Assembly: GCF_000001735.4 (NCBI RefSeq)
Contig: NC_003070.9
Span: 14,006,001-14,070,000 of the forward strand
Source of the DNA: Arabidopsis thaliana
Lineage: Eukaryota > Streptophyta > Magnoliopsida > Brassicales > Brassicaceae
DNA: 64,000 nt
Reading direction: 5' to 3'
Numbering within the stretch: the first letter of the stretch is position 1; each line of letters begins with the position of its first letter. A model generated the notes under the pieces. The model did not search any database, was not told the DNA's origin, and worked only from the letters and a program-made list of their open reading frames with translations. Shown piece by piece: positions 1-12,231 of this stretch. The position numbers and the translations under genes were made by a program.

Positions 1-925
1 CAATTAAAGAAAATCACATTTACTGTAGCTACCTATGGTTTGGCTGAACTAAACGTGAACAGCTGTGGTATAAGTGCATGAGTATGTCAAAACGGACTAT
101 TACGGTTTTAAATGTTATCCAGCAATTTATCCAGCTAGGATAGTAACTAAAAATGGGTATATTTATCTTTTCGACAATAAAAAGGCGACTTTTTCGGCAT
201 TAAGTCACCAAACCCTAATTTGTCGCCGTCGGCTGGCCTCACAATGACAAACGAAAAAGCCACAATGGCTAAGAAGAAGAAAAAGCTCCTTTCCTTTGCT
301 CTTCCTCCTTGTCCGTCTAAGTTCCTCTGCTGCTCCACCATGTTCTAGCCCTTGTTCGGTCGTCGTTCCTTCCGTGGTCAGTCTTGCTCGTTCAGTCCAT
401 TTCTTTGCTTCAGTTGAGATGGTGGAAATAATTTCCTCTTCTCCTGGACACTTAGTCGATTCAGATAGCAGCAGATAAGAGAAAAATTCACTCATTTCCA
501 CCGTTTTGGTTGAGGCTAAGGGTTCCTTCCCATAGTCCCCAAGATAGGAGTCTTGTCCTCGTTACATTCCTCCTCAAGGATTTCGATCCCCTCTTCTATC
601 GAAATATTGCTTTTGGTAGATAGCTCCCCAGGGTTGAAGCTAACCTTAAGCAGATTTCCTCAAAGAGTTTATCAATTGACCCCATTAATATTGCTCTGAA
701 ACAGTTAACTGTAGAGTTTTCTCAGGATGTTTGATCGAAAAGATAAGTGAACTTATATGATATAGGTGGCCAAATCAATTCTTTCAAATCTATCTACATG
801 CATTATTATATTCCTAAAACCGGAATGTTACACATACAAATCTCCAAATCTCCATGCTTGTAAATTAGCGGTTGTAGCTAGTGGTGATTCCACGACGCCT
901 TTCTTTTTTTATTCTTTCTAAAAAA
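1..925. other. No recognisable gene
   Basis: Short open frames exist on both strands at about 147-501, including one of about 98 codons on the minus strand rich in E, T and R. None shows a family I recognise, an intron signal or a conserved motif. The stretch at 530-700 is less AT-rich than its surroundings and could be a decayed gene edge, but I cannot name it. Confidence 0.4.
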
Positions 926-929
926 TCTT

Positions 930-1880
930 GGTTTGATAATTATATCAATGCTTCTCAATGGAGAAAATTACAACGAATAGGCATACACGATGCTTAATAC
1001 CCTTCGAGCCAATAAGAAGATGGATTTAGTTGATGGTACTTTGTCCAAACTGGTAGTTAATAGCTCTAATATAGAATCATGGATTTCAGTAAATTGGTTG
1101 TTGGTTAGTTGGGAACTTCTATTACACCTTGCACAAGCCCATTCGAAGGTGAAACATAAAGAACAAAGAATCCTCTATGCAAAGTCATGCGAGTACGTAG
1201 CATGAAGACTTAGTTTATTTTGTTACTTGTTATTGATCTAATGTCAACACATCGTGATTTGAGTGGTGATTCCACTGGTTTTGTTATCCGACCAAAATAT
1301 ATGTTTTAACAAGGAACAAGTAAAACAGAGATCAGATTCTCTGTTCTCAATGTGGCAAATTTGGTCACAAGAATGTGTATTGCTCGCATTTACATGGCTA
1401 TCCTGAATGGTGGACTAAATAGAATGATCGGTCTGTTCGAATATGGTTTCAAAGCTTGCATGGAGACCGAGGTCCATCTACCATAGGTCTTGGATTAGCT
1501 TAGGCTTACGTAGCACACACAAAATCTTCTAATGCCTCTATTTCTCGAGTTCTCACCTAAGCAATAAAAGGTGATTCACATGATGGTTGCTGAAAAGATA
1601 TGTGGAGGTAGTAATCAAAAGAAGGTTTTTGGTAAGATATATGGAGATGTTATAACTTATATAGGGCTTCCCATCATATGACTGGAAACTCCTCGCTATT
1701 CACTATGTTATGGACACTTCAATTTGCTTAATTAATTGTTGACGAGAACAAAACGTCTTCTACTTACATGGGTGTGTTATCTGATATGCGATTAATTTTG
1801 TCTCAAGGTTTTACTTTAGAGACCACACGTTAACTGGAAATGCACATGAATTAGTAGTAATATTTAAAGATTGATCCGAC
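930..1880 (+). pseudogene. Ty1/copia gag-protease relic
   Basis: Translations in shifting frames match copia gag of plants. The gag start region (UBN2-type) reads NGENYNE, then TMLNTLRANKKMDLVDGTL at about 955-1050. A CCHC zinc knuckle is seen at about 1345-1385 (CSQCGKFGHKNVYC), followed by the HGYPEWW stretch usual in these proteins. At about 1660-1710 ASHHMTGN marks the protease region that normally follows DSG. The gag middle is deleted: the frame jumps from the N-terminal part to SCEYVA and stops near 1203. In-frame stops follow throughout, and no reverse transcriptase or integrase is recognisable. It is a dead internal fragment. Which copia lineage it belongs to cannot be told from this. 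Confidence 0.75.
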
Positions 1881-1899
1881 AGAGAGTGATAGCTAGAGA

Positions 1900-3700
1900 T
1901 ATTGAATTCATAGAAGAAGATATGGATAAGACAAAACTAATCTTAGGAGTTTTGATTTTGTGTTTCCCAATGACTAATGCAATGAAATAAGAAAGCAAAT
2001 AAAGGAAAGTTTTTCAGGGTATCATGGTTCTCGACAAAGTAGGGTTATTATCTATTAATTTTCTATGTGTTTCGTTCTAGTTTACAACTACAAAAGGCAA
2101 ATAAACGATTAGCCTAGGTATAGGTCAAACCAGAAAATCTCCCTATACTCTACTACTCACCTTTCGTAGGCAACAACACATAGTTCGACACTTTAGGATC
2201 AGATTCGCTAAGTGCTCTAAGTCATGTTACTCAACTATCACAGGGATCAACACCAAGGATTGGTAACATTATGTCAAAAATTAGGTTGTTCCGGGTAGAG
2301 TTCTGAACCCCTTGGATCAAGGTTTGTCACAGAAGATAACTCGTCTCTCGAAAGGTAGTTTATGAAATATTTGAAGAATAGAGAAGAGAAAACAATGACG
2401 ATCAAGAGTAGATCTTCAAGGGACAACAACTTCAACCTTGGAGGTTGTGTGAAGAAGGTAATGAAAACAAGCTCTAAAAGATCATAGGATTTTCATCTTA
2501 TGTTTCACTATTTATAGGCTCCAACTAGGTTTAAGGGTAAAAGTGTCAATTCTCTTTAATTAAGTTCAGTATTGTGGCAAGATTTATGACTGTTTACAAG
2601 GGTGAGAGGCTAAGTGACTGTAGCAGGCAGCCTAGACACGACCTTCTTGACCGATGTGGTCATAAAGTTCCTGAATATTTTATTTGTTTTATTGAATCTT
2701 TTATTCAAGAACAAATCATTCTTACTATAAATACGACTTTTTAGGATTTTGGACCCATGAGACTAAAGTGAGCAATATAAGGATGAAATGGACCAAAATA
2801 CAGCTTAAGAAGAAAATATTTATTTAGAGACCCGTTCGGTGAGAATATTTATTTAGAGGCTCGTTCGGTGATGAAATGGACCAAAACACACCTTAAGAAG
2901 AGAATATTATTTTTATTTTCTTCCTGCAAAACCTCCTTGAGTTCATGTAATTCCTTTTTATCCTAACTTATTTTTGTTTTTCGGAAGTCTTTTGTGTATC
3001 TTCTTTATCCTTGTAAATTATATCCCTAAATACTACTATGATTGCTAGTGCACTTACAAATTAATTTAGGATAAAAGATTTATAGTTACTACGCCCTGAT
3101 GGTCATGCAATATTTTAATCCTCATTAGAACCCTAAGTGTCACATACATACATTACACTTATTTACACTATTTGTCAATCTAATAATACTTGCAAAAATT
3201 TTAATTGAGAAAATTATAATACCATGTTACAAAAATAATTTTAATTTATTTATCTACTTAACAGTTTTATTTTATCTAGTTAACATTTTTGAAATACATA
3301 TTTGCTCTTTTTCTGAACAAAATAAAAAAAAATTAAATATATATATATATATATATATATATCTTTAAACAAAAATAGACACTAAAAAGATCTCAACAAC
3401 AAATATAAACAATAAGTGTATATATATATATATATATATAATATATCAAAATCAAATATATTGAAGATAATAAATACAAATAGGAAATTTATTAATTTAA
3501 AAGATACAAAATATTTAACAAGAAATTTGTTATTTTTTGTTCAAAGAATTCGATATAAAAAATAGATAAAAATAGTATACAATTTTCTTATTAGATTGAA
3601 ATTGTAAATTGACTTGAAGTATCTTAAATAAAAACATTATTAAAAAGAAAAAGAATAAGAATAATTTGATTTTTAGTTATCACGGGACGGATTTATATGG
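1900..3700. other. AT-rich stretch without a gene
   Basis: No coding signal. At 2500-2520 the minus strand reads CCTATAAATAGTGAAAC, a good TATA box, in a block (2230-2600) that could be an old LTR lying on the minus strand; no matching partner was found. A local duplication lies at 2783-2911: two copies of a segment around GATGAAATGGACCAAAA and two of GAGAATATTTATTTAGAG. Confidence 0.4.
3337..3446. repeat. Two AT-dinucleotide microsatellites
   Basis: Runs of (AT)n at 3337-3362 and 3419-3446, separated by about 55 bp of A-rich sequence. Confidence 0.9.
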
Positions 3701-4035
3701 CGGGATGGATTTGCAAAACTACCCTTTTTCACTACCTTTTTGCAACAATACCCTTTTATGTTGTCCATTTTTAAAAATACATCTTCCCTTGAACAAAATG
3801 ACCAAATTACCGTCATCTAATAGAAACATGTAATTGGAAATTGAAAATTTCCCGCCAAAAAAAATTTCCGCCAAACTTTTTTCCCGCCAAAAGTTTTTTT
3901 AGTAACAAATTTTTTCTCAGCCAAAAAAATGCTTTTAAAAATCATTATAAATTGTTTTGAAATATTTTAGGCAAAAAATATTAATATTTCATTTTGTTAA
4001 GTTAAAACAATTTCCAAATAGGGGTAAAATGGTTA

Positions 4036-4822
4036 TTAAAAATTTAAAGAGGGTAGAAATTTCAAATTTGGAAAGCCATCAAAGTACCCCTGATCCCACC
4101 ACTTCCTCATACTCGTGAGAGAGAATGGTCTGTGTGTTCTTCCTGTAGGGATTTCATAGAACAACAACAGTTGCTCTGGATCATACTGTTGGTGATCGCG
4201 ACTGTTCATGTCCTCTTCATCATCATCGCTTAGTACAATTGTCTCTACTTGATATGATTGAGTTTGATGTTCATCATCGTGTGCTGTTTTCTGACACACC
4301 GGACACTGTTTCTTCGTCAATATCCATGGTTTCACGCTGTTGATATGGAAGTTGTGCCCACAATTCAATTTTCCAACCCCAGCTCTCCTCTGAAACCTAT
4401 CCTGTAATCAATTGACACTGAGGATATGAACGCATCTCATTTCTGTAATAATCTTTCTTAAAGACTCAATCTGGACTTTTACCTGACAGATGCAGCATAT
4501 TTTATCGGCAAGAGATTGAAATTCGGAGGGTTTGGTGTTTCGAAAACAACGGTCTATGTTGCTTGCTTTTACACTAGAGTTCTCATAGCCCATACTGTTA
4601 CACAGCTGTAGAAGTTGCTGTGCAGAGCCAAAAAAACACACTCAATGAAGATGATAAGATAAACTTATAAGGTTTTGTCTTCTCTTGCGATATTGACAAA
4701 CATACCTCGTATGTCATATGATCAGTATCCATCCTCAATTCCTGGTAGGGATCAATATCCATCCTCAATTCCTGGTAGGGATCAGTATCCATCCTCAATT
4801 CCTGGTAGGGATCAGTATCCAT
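4036..4822 (-). CDS. RING-H2 finger protein, three exons (possible pseudogene)
   Basis: Exons run 4706-4822, 4483-4617 and 4036-4401, all phase 0, with GT-AG introns; they give about 205 residues. Exon 1 holds three copies of a ten-residue unit (RMDTDPYQEL), then RMDTDHMTYE, which resembles the MRLDVDNMSYEEL segment upstream of the RING in MBR/HIP1-type plant E3 ligases. The RING-H2 is split by intron 2: CCIC ends exon 2, then 13 residues on exon 3 begins CGHNFH, a Trp follows and CPVC closes it. All eight zinc ligands are present. The tail has an acidic run (SDDDEED) and ends in FPNLKFLPSLNF. In that family the protein is an E3 ubiquitin ligase binding an E2. A real MBR-type protein is much longer, so this is a short paralogue or a truncated copy. 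The ATG at 4822 is preceded in frame by a stop, unless an unseen upstream exon is joined. Confidence 0.72.
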
Positions 4823-4826
4823 CCTC
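4718..4826 (-). repeat. In-frame 30-bp minisatellite in the RING gene
   Basis: Near-identical 30-bp units (core ATCCATCCTCAATTCCTGG on the plus strand) repeat almost four times with one or two substitutions. The length is a multiple of three, so the gene keeps its frame and gains ten residues per copy. Confidence 0.95.
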
Positions 4827-4830
4827 AAAC

Positions 4831-5255
4831 CCTATATCGATACCAAACATACAAAAACTTAAGATCAAACAAGCATAAACCCAATTCAAATCCAGAAATA
4901 AGCAAAGAAAAAATCGAATTTTTCCGGAAATAAAAACAAGATTTCTCACGGATAGAATGAAAAGGAGATTACTTTTTCTATGTGCTTGACAAAATAAGAA
5001 GCTAAGAAATTAGGTAGTTTAAGAATCAACGAAGAAGAAGTGAACAAGCCAGTGAAATCTTGTTCCCTTATATCGATATCCAACCTTTAGAAACTCAGAA
5101 TCAAACAAGCATAAACCAAGTCAAACCCAGAAATATACAAAAACCCTATTCGATTCGAATAAACCCTTATTAGAAAACGAAAACTAAATCGATATGAAAC
5201 CCTAATCTATTCGGAAAAAACGGAACAAAAGCTAGCAAACGAAACCCTATATCGC
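4831..5255. repeat. Diverged duplications upstream of the RING gene
   Basis: The block around ATCAAACAAGCATAAACC occurs at about 4864 and 5101, each followed by CCCAGAAATA-like sequence and a CGATTCGAAT/CGAATTTT motif. AAACCCTATATCG occurs at about 4829 and 5241. It looks like a 5' leader region duplicated about 235 bp apart. Confidence 0.7.
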
Positions 5256-5671
5256 ACCTTTGGTCACCTCCGGAGCCATTTTTCGTTTTGTGGCTTGATT
5301 ACATCGGTTTTCGCGCTAAGAAACACGGTAAAACCATCGATTTGACTTCTTTGATTGACATATCGAAAATATTAAATGGAAAGTAATTATTACAATTGAC
5401 ATGCATGTCAAATAAAAGATAAATGTATAGGGGTTAGTTTTCGAAAAGCATATCATTTAATAATTAAATCAATGTTCCTTTTTTTTCGAGATGTAGTTAC
5501 AACTTCCAAAAAGGAATACGAACGTGAACTAGTTAATGATTGGGAGCTAATTGAGAAAAAATAGGAACTAAAAATTAATCACTAACAAACTTCATTTTAA
5601 TTATGCAAAAAGAAAATTTAAAGTGTCCATGATTTATTTTCCTAGAAAAGGCATAGCTTAATACAAAAAAA

Positions 5672-7413
5672 CTAGATTTTAACCCGCGATACATGCGAGA
5701 CTAATTTGTTCTTTTAAGAATAAAAAAATAATTTGTTTAATCAATTAAAATATACATATGATTTAATGTTTTATATTTTCTGAATATACAAAGTTTATAT
5801 TTGTATATTATTTAATATACAATTACTATGTTTGATTTTTACTATTTAAAATATAGGAGCAATAACGTACAGTTTTTTAAGTTAATATCTAAATTATAAC
5901 TAAATAATTTAAATTTAAATTATATTTATTTTATTAATTAAGATAATATAATTGTATTTTGATTGTTATATTTAGGATTTCACCGGTGGTATACCGTCTC
6001 GTATTACTATCGACCCAAATCCGTCCTACCATCTAATCCCGTTCAGTGAAACTAAACATATCTAACAGATTTCACCCGTGGTATACCGTCTCGTATAACT
6101 GTCGATCCATCATATTATTATCGACCCAAACCCGTCCTACAATCTAATCCCGTTCATTGAAACTAAGCATATCTAATGGATTTCACTTGTGGTATATCGT
6201 CTTGTATTACTGTCGACCCACACCCGTCATACCATCTAACCCTGTTCAGTGAAATTAAACATTTTGTTTTTGTTATTTTTGTTTTAATAATATTTTAATT
6301 GAAAAGATATACGTATAGTTCAAATTAATTTAAATTTTTTCTTTCAAATGGTTATTTAATTATTATAAAATCCATACATTATAATATTCTAAATCTATCC
6401 CACCATCTAATCCAGTTCGGTAAAATTAAACTTTTTTTTTGTTCTAATAATATTTTTATTAAAAGATTTCTAATTCAAATCAATTTAAAATTTTTCTTTT
6501 GAAATGGTTATTTAATTTTATAGATTTCATATATCATATATATTCTAAACTTTTTTCGTTAAATATTCTAAACATTTTATAAATTTTAAATAACTATAAT
6601 ATTTATCTTTAATAAAGTATAATATTAATAAAGTCCTAAGATTTCTCCTTTTTAAAAGTAATTAGAATTGATTGAGATATATTAGATAAGGAAATACTAA
6701 TAATTAGGAATATTAATTAATTGATAATAATTAATGCTAATGGCATTTCTTGTAAATAAGTTTTAACTTGAGGAATTATTTGCTAAAACGGCTACAAAAA
6801 TGTATATGTAGACTAGATTTTAACCCGCGGTACACCGCGAAGACAATTTATATATTAAATTAGTATATATAAAAGTTTGCAAATTATATCTATCTATAAA
6901 ATATTTTTATTTTATAGTTTACAATTATTATTAAATAACGTCCTGCCAAACCCGTCCCGCCAAACCCGTCCCTTAAAAAAACCCGCGGTACACACGCTAA
7001 TTTAAATATATAATTAAAATAAATATTTTACGGGATTGCAATTGTATTTTGGTTTGTCAAACAAATATTTGTTTTAAATAGTTACAGAAATCTAGTTCAA
7101 ATTTTGGAGAAATAAGTTTTATTGGATAGATAAAGAATGTATTTAGGTGCGTTTTGCTTATTTTAAGGAATTGCAATTGTATTTTCGTTTGTCAAATATA
7201 TTTTGTTTTAAATAGTTGCCGAAATCTAGTTCAAATTTTGGAGAAATCTGCGTGACGTATGAGATTGAAATATATTTGGAATGTTTTTCGTTTGTTAATA
7301 ATTTTATTGCCAAAAAAAAACAAGAATTAAAAGCCAGTGGCAGCCATTGTAAATAAGTCTCAACTCCGGGATTTATTTTATAAAATGACTGCAAAAATGT
7401 ATATGTAGACTAG
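5672..7413 (-). mobile_element. Cluster of Helitron-like 3' ends (minus orientation)
   Basis: At 5672, 6813 and 7410 the plus strand reads ACTAGATTTTAA. Read on the minus strand this is a hairpin, a short spacer and a terminal CTAG followed by T, the arrangement of Helitron 3' ends (CTRR, insertion between A and T). At 6813 the hairpin is clear (CGCGGTGTACCGCG on the minus strand). At 5672 it is weaker, and at 7410 it is missing. Motifs such as AACCCGTCCCGCC recur at 6940-6970 and 7505-7530. No Rep/helicase coding region was seen, so these are non-autonomous. The 5' ends were not fixed. Confidence 0.6.
5975..6262. repeat. Three tandem units of about 100 bp
   Basis: Units start near 5975, 6067 and 6178. 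Each has GGATTTCAC, then GGTATACCGTCT, then CTAATCCCGTTCA and AACTAA. A weaker partial copy lies at 6395-6440. It sits inside the Helitron-like region and is probably part of an element interior. Confidence 0.85.
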
Positions 7414-7419
7414 ATTTTA

Positions 7420-8790
7420 AAGTTAGTATATATAAAATTTTGCAAATTGTATCTATCTATAAAATATTTTTATTTTATACTTTATATTTGTTATTAAGTA
7501 ACGTCCTGCTAAACCCGTCCCGCCAAACTCGTCCTGTAAATAAACCATTATTTTATTAATGTGAATCTTATTTATAATATGTTTATGAATCATTGTCTAA
7601 ATATTTTAGTTCATGTGGGACGTATAACTCACACATTTTTTGCCAATTGGTTAATATATGTTTATTTTTAAAATTTCGAGTCACAAAATATGACGGAAAG
7701 AATTAAGATTTTTTTAAACTTTATATATTATATAATAATGTTAAAAAATTATGATATATTAAACTTTTTATAAGTTTAAATATTAATAATGTTTTATAAA
7801 GTCTAGATATATAAATAATAATATTTATTTTTTTATATTTTGAGCCTTTTAAGTAATGACATAATAATTCTAAAAGCAAGGATTTAGAAGATTTAATATT
7901 TTCATTCCTAAATAATTAATGTCAGTGTCATGACATTGTAAATAAGTTCAAATACATGATTTATTTATTTAAACAAAAAACGTTTAGTAAGAATAATATT
8001 TGTTTTAACAAAAAATTTTGTTTTAAAATATTGTTGACAAATATGTTTATGCTAATTTTAAGGGATTGATTTGAAGTTTGTTTGGATTAAATTTGATTGA
8101 TAATGTGGTTAACAATTTAAAGTAAAATTAATTATTTTGGAGAAAGATTTAATGCTAATGACATTGAGTTGTAAATAAGTCCAAATCCAGGATTTATTTG
8201 TTAAAATGGCTTCAAAAATGTATATATAGATACCTGCAAAATCTCCATCGCTCCTGTTAACAGTTTCTTCTCTTGGTGGGATTTTATTTAAATCAAACAA
8301 AAATTCATCTCCATCATCACTATAAACAGTTTCTTCTGGAATTTCATTTAAATCAAAAAAAATTCATTCTCTTCACTTAGAAGTGACATACTCAAATAAG
8401 AATTTGGAATTGTGAAGAAAATTAGAAATCATTTTTTTTAAAAACTCACATAAACATGTATGATTCAAGAAAGTTTTAGTTTGGCTCCGATGTAAAAATT
8501 TTGAAATTGTTTGTTTAAAATTACTTCTGTTATGGTTGCACACAAAAAAAAATTTAATTATGTAAAAAGTTGCTCCATTTTTTCAAGTAATTTGGGTTGT
8601 TTGAGAGTTTAATTATTACTCTTTAATTGTTTTAATTGCTTTAATTACTTTACTTGATTGTTTTTATTAAATAATAGTTTTGTTAATTACTGTGCTAAGC
8701 CTCAAAACATCCCATATTGAAACGGAGGGAGTAGTAATTTATATATCCATATATTGACTTGGCAACTGCTTTAAGGAGAACTCTATGGAT
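7420..8790. other. AT-rich, with a small duplicated exon-like piece
   Basis: No full gene. On the minus strand at about 8225-8365 two in-frame copies of FDLN[E/K]IP..EETV are visible with D-rich spacers, a duplicated short coding piece of unknown origin. At 8716-8740 the sequence ATTGAAACGGAGGGAGTA resembles one end of a Stowaway-like MITE, with no partner end found. Confidence 0.4.
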
Positions 8791-8795
8791 GTTTA

Positions 8796-10140
8796 ATGAC
8801 TCGTTTGTTGCCTTACAAAGGTGGAGATTTTTTGGGACCGGATTTTCTCACTTTTATTGATCTATGCGTCCAAGTCCGAGGTATACCTCTACCTTATCTT
8901 TCTGAATTAACTGTGAGCTTCATAGCTGGAACGTTGGGGCCTATTCTTGAGATGGAATTTAATCAAGATACTTCAACTTATGTTGCCTTTATCCGTGTTA
9001 AGATCAGACTTGTATTCATAGACCGTCTTCGGTTTTTTCGGAGAGTTCGTTTTGAATCTAGAGAAGGTTCTAAGATTGAGTTTGAATATGAGAAGCTTTG
9101 AAGGATATGTACTAAGTGTTGTCTTATCACTCATCAAGTCAACAACTGTCCTTTTTAAATGCACCTGTGATTCATGATGATGAGGCAGAGGTACTTGATG
9201 TACCTGTTTAGGAGGAAGCTGCTGCTTCTAATACTATCACTGATCAAACTCATATGACTAGCTCAAACAGTTCAGACATATCCCCGGCATCACCAATATC
9301 ACAGCCTCCTCTTCCGGCATCTTTACCTTCTCATGACTCTTACTTTGATGCGGGAATTCAGGCTTCCAGACTTGTTAATCCAAGAGCTATATCTCAGCAT
9401 CACTTTTCTAGCTCTTATTCTGACTTTAAGGGCAAAGAAAAAGCAAAAATTAAGATTGGTGAATGCTCAAAACGTAAAAAGGATAAGCAAGTTGATTCTG
9501 GTACATAGCGCTACATTAGGCCATATCGCAAGGATCAGGGGATTAGGTTTTATCCGGTGTTAGGCCAACCCCCATAGATCTCTCTCAGTTTAAACAAGAA
9601 CTCAAAGTTTAATTTACCTTAGGCTCTTGAGATAGTTTCTTTTTGGGGTAAGTAACGCTTTTAGTTTATTAGGAATAACTGCTCCTTTTAGAGATCTTCT
9701 TTGTGGCTGAGTGGAATTCTTTTTGGTGCCACAATGAAGTTTAGCATTAGAGCGTTAAAACTCAGTGGTAGAGCTTCACTGTTTGCTTATGCTCACTGAA
9801 TGTTTTGGATACTTTTACTTCTAAGACGACTAAAAGATGGTGAATAAGATGCAATCATAATACATGCAAATGTTGGATGCGATATGATCAATTGCAAGCT
9901 TGAAGCTTCAATATCTAATCTTATTGAGTTTTATTATGCTTTTGCTTTTACAAAGTTACCATTTTCGTGTTTCATCTTAGTATTGAAAAGTGTTGTTTCT
10001 TTACTCTTTGTTGTTAGGTTGTACATATTGCTGTAATCTGTAACTTACTCTTGCCTTTCCACCTTGGTTTCTCCAAGTTTTGGATGTTGCAGTTGGGTTG
10101 TAATATATACTAAATACTTTGGAAAAAAAATAAAAAATTA
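8796..10140 (+). pseudogene. LINE relic with ORF1 only
   Basis: The frame from 8796 gives a DUF4283-like region (VQVRGIPLPYLSE, then FIRVKIRL) followed by a CCHC knuckle (CTKCCLITHQVNNC at about 9108-9150). This is the usual ORF1 order in plant L1-type LINEs. A single TGA near 9099 separates the two. A serine-rich tail follows to about 9508. The endonuclease and reverse transcriptase (ORF2) are absent. From 9500 the sequence runs into a non-coding 3' part ending in an A-rich tract at about 10123-10138. The copy is internally deleted or non-autonomous. Confidence 0.7.
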
Positions 10141-10384
10141 CGATCGTAGCGAACATCAATAATATTAAGGGCTTCTCGCATGGTGGGACATTTGATCATT
10201 CTTTTTTTTATCATCCTTTTTTTGATCATCTTACATGTGGAAGGAAAAAGTAGTCGCATAAAAAAAAGTGGGCATAAAGTTAAGTATCTACGAAGTTAAG
10301 TATATCCATAATTGGGAATCCATATAATATAAACTAGTCCACGTGGATTATGGTGAAGGTTACTTGTGCGACAATGGGTGGAAC
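10141..10384. other. Short spacer, nothing recognised
   Basis: Lies between the LINE tail and the DUF1985 relic. It contains two copies of a TTTGATCATTCTTTTTTT-like stretch at about 10193 and 10213. Confidence 0.4.
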
Positions 10385-12231
10385 TCATTCTATCATAGCA
10401 AGACTCTCTTTTCCTACTTCACTCAGAGCAGCAATTGAAGCACTTATATTCTTGCACACTGAATGAACCAATGTGTCAACATTTTCTGCTAAGGACAAGT
10501 CTTGAATCTTAATCTCCTTGTTAAGATAGAAGAGGTATAACATTAGCGTATGAGTAACATCCATTATAAGAAACTTAAAGTAATAGTAAAATCCTTTAGG
10601 GAGAAAAACCTCGGATACATCAATAGAAGATGGTTTTGTTGCGGTATCGTAAACAGCAGGAGGTTGAGGAGAAGGCATATGCTATAGTAATTTGAAAATG
10701 TAGTTAGGTATATAATAGTTAAATATTTTTGGCTAGTAACAGATATTCAAAAAATCTACCTCGTCTCTAGTTTTCGACTCAGTGTCATAGATGGGTTGAT
10801 GAGAGGTAGGGACCTCTGTGCTATTAGCAGATATAAACTTGGGTATAAACATTGATGGAGTTTCATTCTGAAAAAAGTAAAATATGAGAATATATAATCA
10901 ATGTTTTGGAAACAATATGTGAAAGAACTTAATTAACAATTACCAGATAGTTTTGTGGGGAATCAACTGAATCCTTGTTGGTCTCCCTGGATATCTCATC
11001 ATGTGTGGTATAGAGAAGTTAAAATAAATTATTGACTAATATCTACCAATCTATAAAATTAACATAGATCAAGTGCGGCAGACCTTATGTGTTTTTAACT
11101 CACGCCATGACAGATCATCAACAATCTTATCAGAATCTCCTGAAACTGCAAAGTCTCCATCATGCACTGAATCAGATAAAACATTGTCTCCCTCGTGCAA
11201 TGAAGTTAATGGTTCTGAAGGGGGAGTTGTGATGTTTGGAGAATATACAACAGGGTTGACAGGAGATTCAGACGATGTGTGGTGGTTAAGTGCTAGGCGT
11301 ACTTTCTTAAATGGAGGACTAGTTGACTGTCTGGACCTGGAGATCTTGTGGTAACGAAATTTGGGCAATTTGACAGATTTCAAGGCCTTGATCTTTTTCA
11401 GAAGATTTAGATTCTGAGATCTTAACTTCTTAACACTCTCCGCAAATTCATGTTTTACAGAAGACAACAGCGAATTCACCCACAATTTTATATCTTCTGC
11501 TTCATCATCATTATCTTCTGCTTCATCATCATCAAACAATTCAAACTTACCCTTCCTGCCTCGCGTGGAAGTACTCACTTTAGTTGAGGGAAGAAGTTAA
11601 TGTTGCATTCTTATCTTTCCCTATCAACACATCCTAGTAATCCTTCATCCCATTGACACGTTTAGGGAAGAAGTCAAGATCATACTCCTTTTTGGTGAAA
11701 TTATGACATTTACTAATCTGTTCAATCAAATAAAGAACCGTCTTGTCTCTCAATTCAAACTTACGCTAATGTTGCATTCTTATCTTTCCCTATCAACGCA
11801 TCCTAGTAATCCTTCATCCCAATGACACGTTTAGGGAAGAAGTCTGGATCATACTCCTTTGGAAATTCACCACACGGCAAACCAGTTAGATAACCAAACT
11901 CAACTAAAGAGAATCTCAATGGCTGTCCACCAAAAATCATCTTCAGTTCGTATTTCTGTTTTGTAACCAATTGTCTACATAACAACGCATGAACTAGTTT
12001 GCAAGAGATTGAACATTCGCTAACCCTTAAACTAAACAGAGAACCAAAACAAGAGTCTAAGATAGTTTCCACTTCCTTGGTACCTTTCAAAACGTCACAT
12101 ATTACAGTAAGAATGTCGGGTCTCGAGTAGATATTGAGACGAGCATCAGGGTAACGGTCTGTTGCGAAAAGCCTTGGAGGGAGACGAGTATCGTTGTCAA
12201 TTATATCATCTTCGACCGCGCCTGCAATCAA
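10385..12231 (-). pseudogene. DUF1985 gene of a ULP-carrying MULE, broken
   Basis: Three coding blocks lie in order on the minus strand. Block 12231-11803 has the DUF1985 signature: FGSLFSLRVSECSISCKLVHALL, shown here only by its core LVHALLCRQL, then GGQPLRFSLVEFGYLTGLPC. Block 11578-11069 is a basic and acidic linker with a coiled-coil-like helix (VKHEFAESVKKLRSQN). Block 10678-10385 starts at PSPQPPAVYDT. In KAONASHI-type MULEs the DUF1985 domain is fused to a C-terminal Ulp1-like cysteine protease; here no protease follows, because the next sequence is a LINE relic. Short exon-like pieces (IPKFISANSTEVPTSHQP at about 10800-10850) suggest intervening exons. A 95-bp direct repeat interrupts the gene. 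The homologous gene at 40.4-43.7 kb keeps the protease. Confidence 0.7.
11598..11861. repeat. 95-bp direct repeat, 169 bp apart
   Basis: 11598-11692 and 11767-11861 share TGTTGCATTCTTATCTTTCC through CATACTCCTTT with few differences. The right copy encodes the end of the DUF1985 block (PKEYDPDFFPKRVIGMKDY). The left copy is an extra copy next to the linker block. Confidence 0.9.

Noticed and set aside
4675-4933. Plus-strand frames with SSIPGRDQYP-type repeats
   Set aside because: Opposite-strand shadow of the minisatellite in the minus-strand RING gene.
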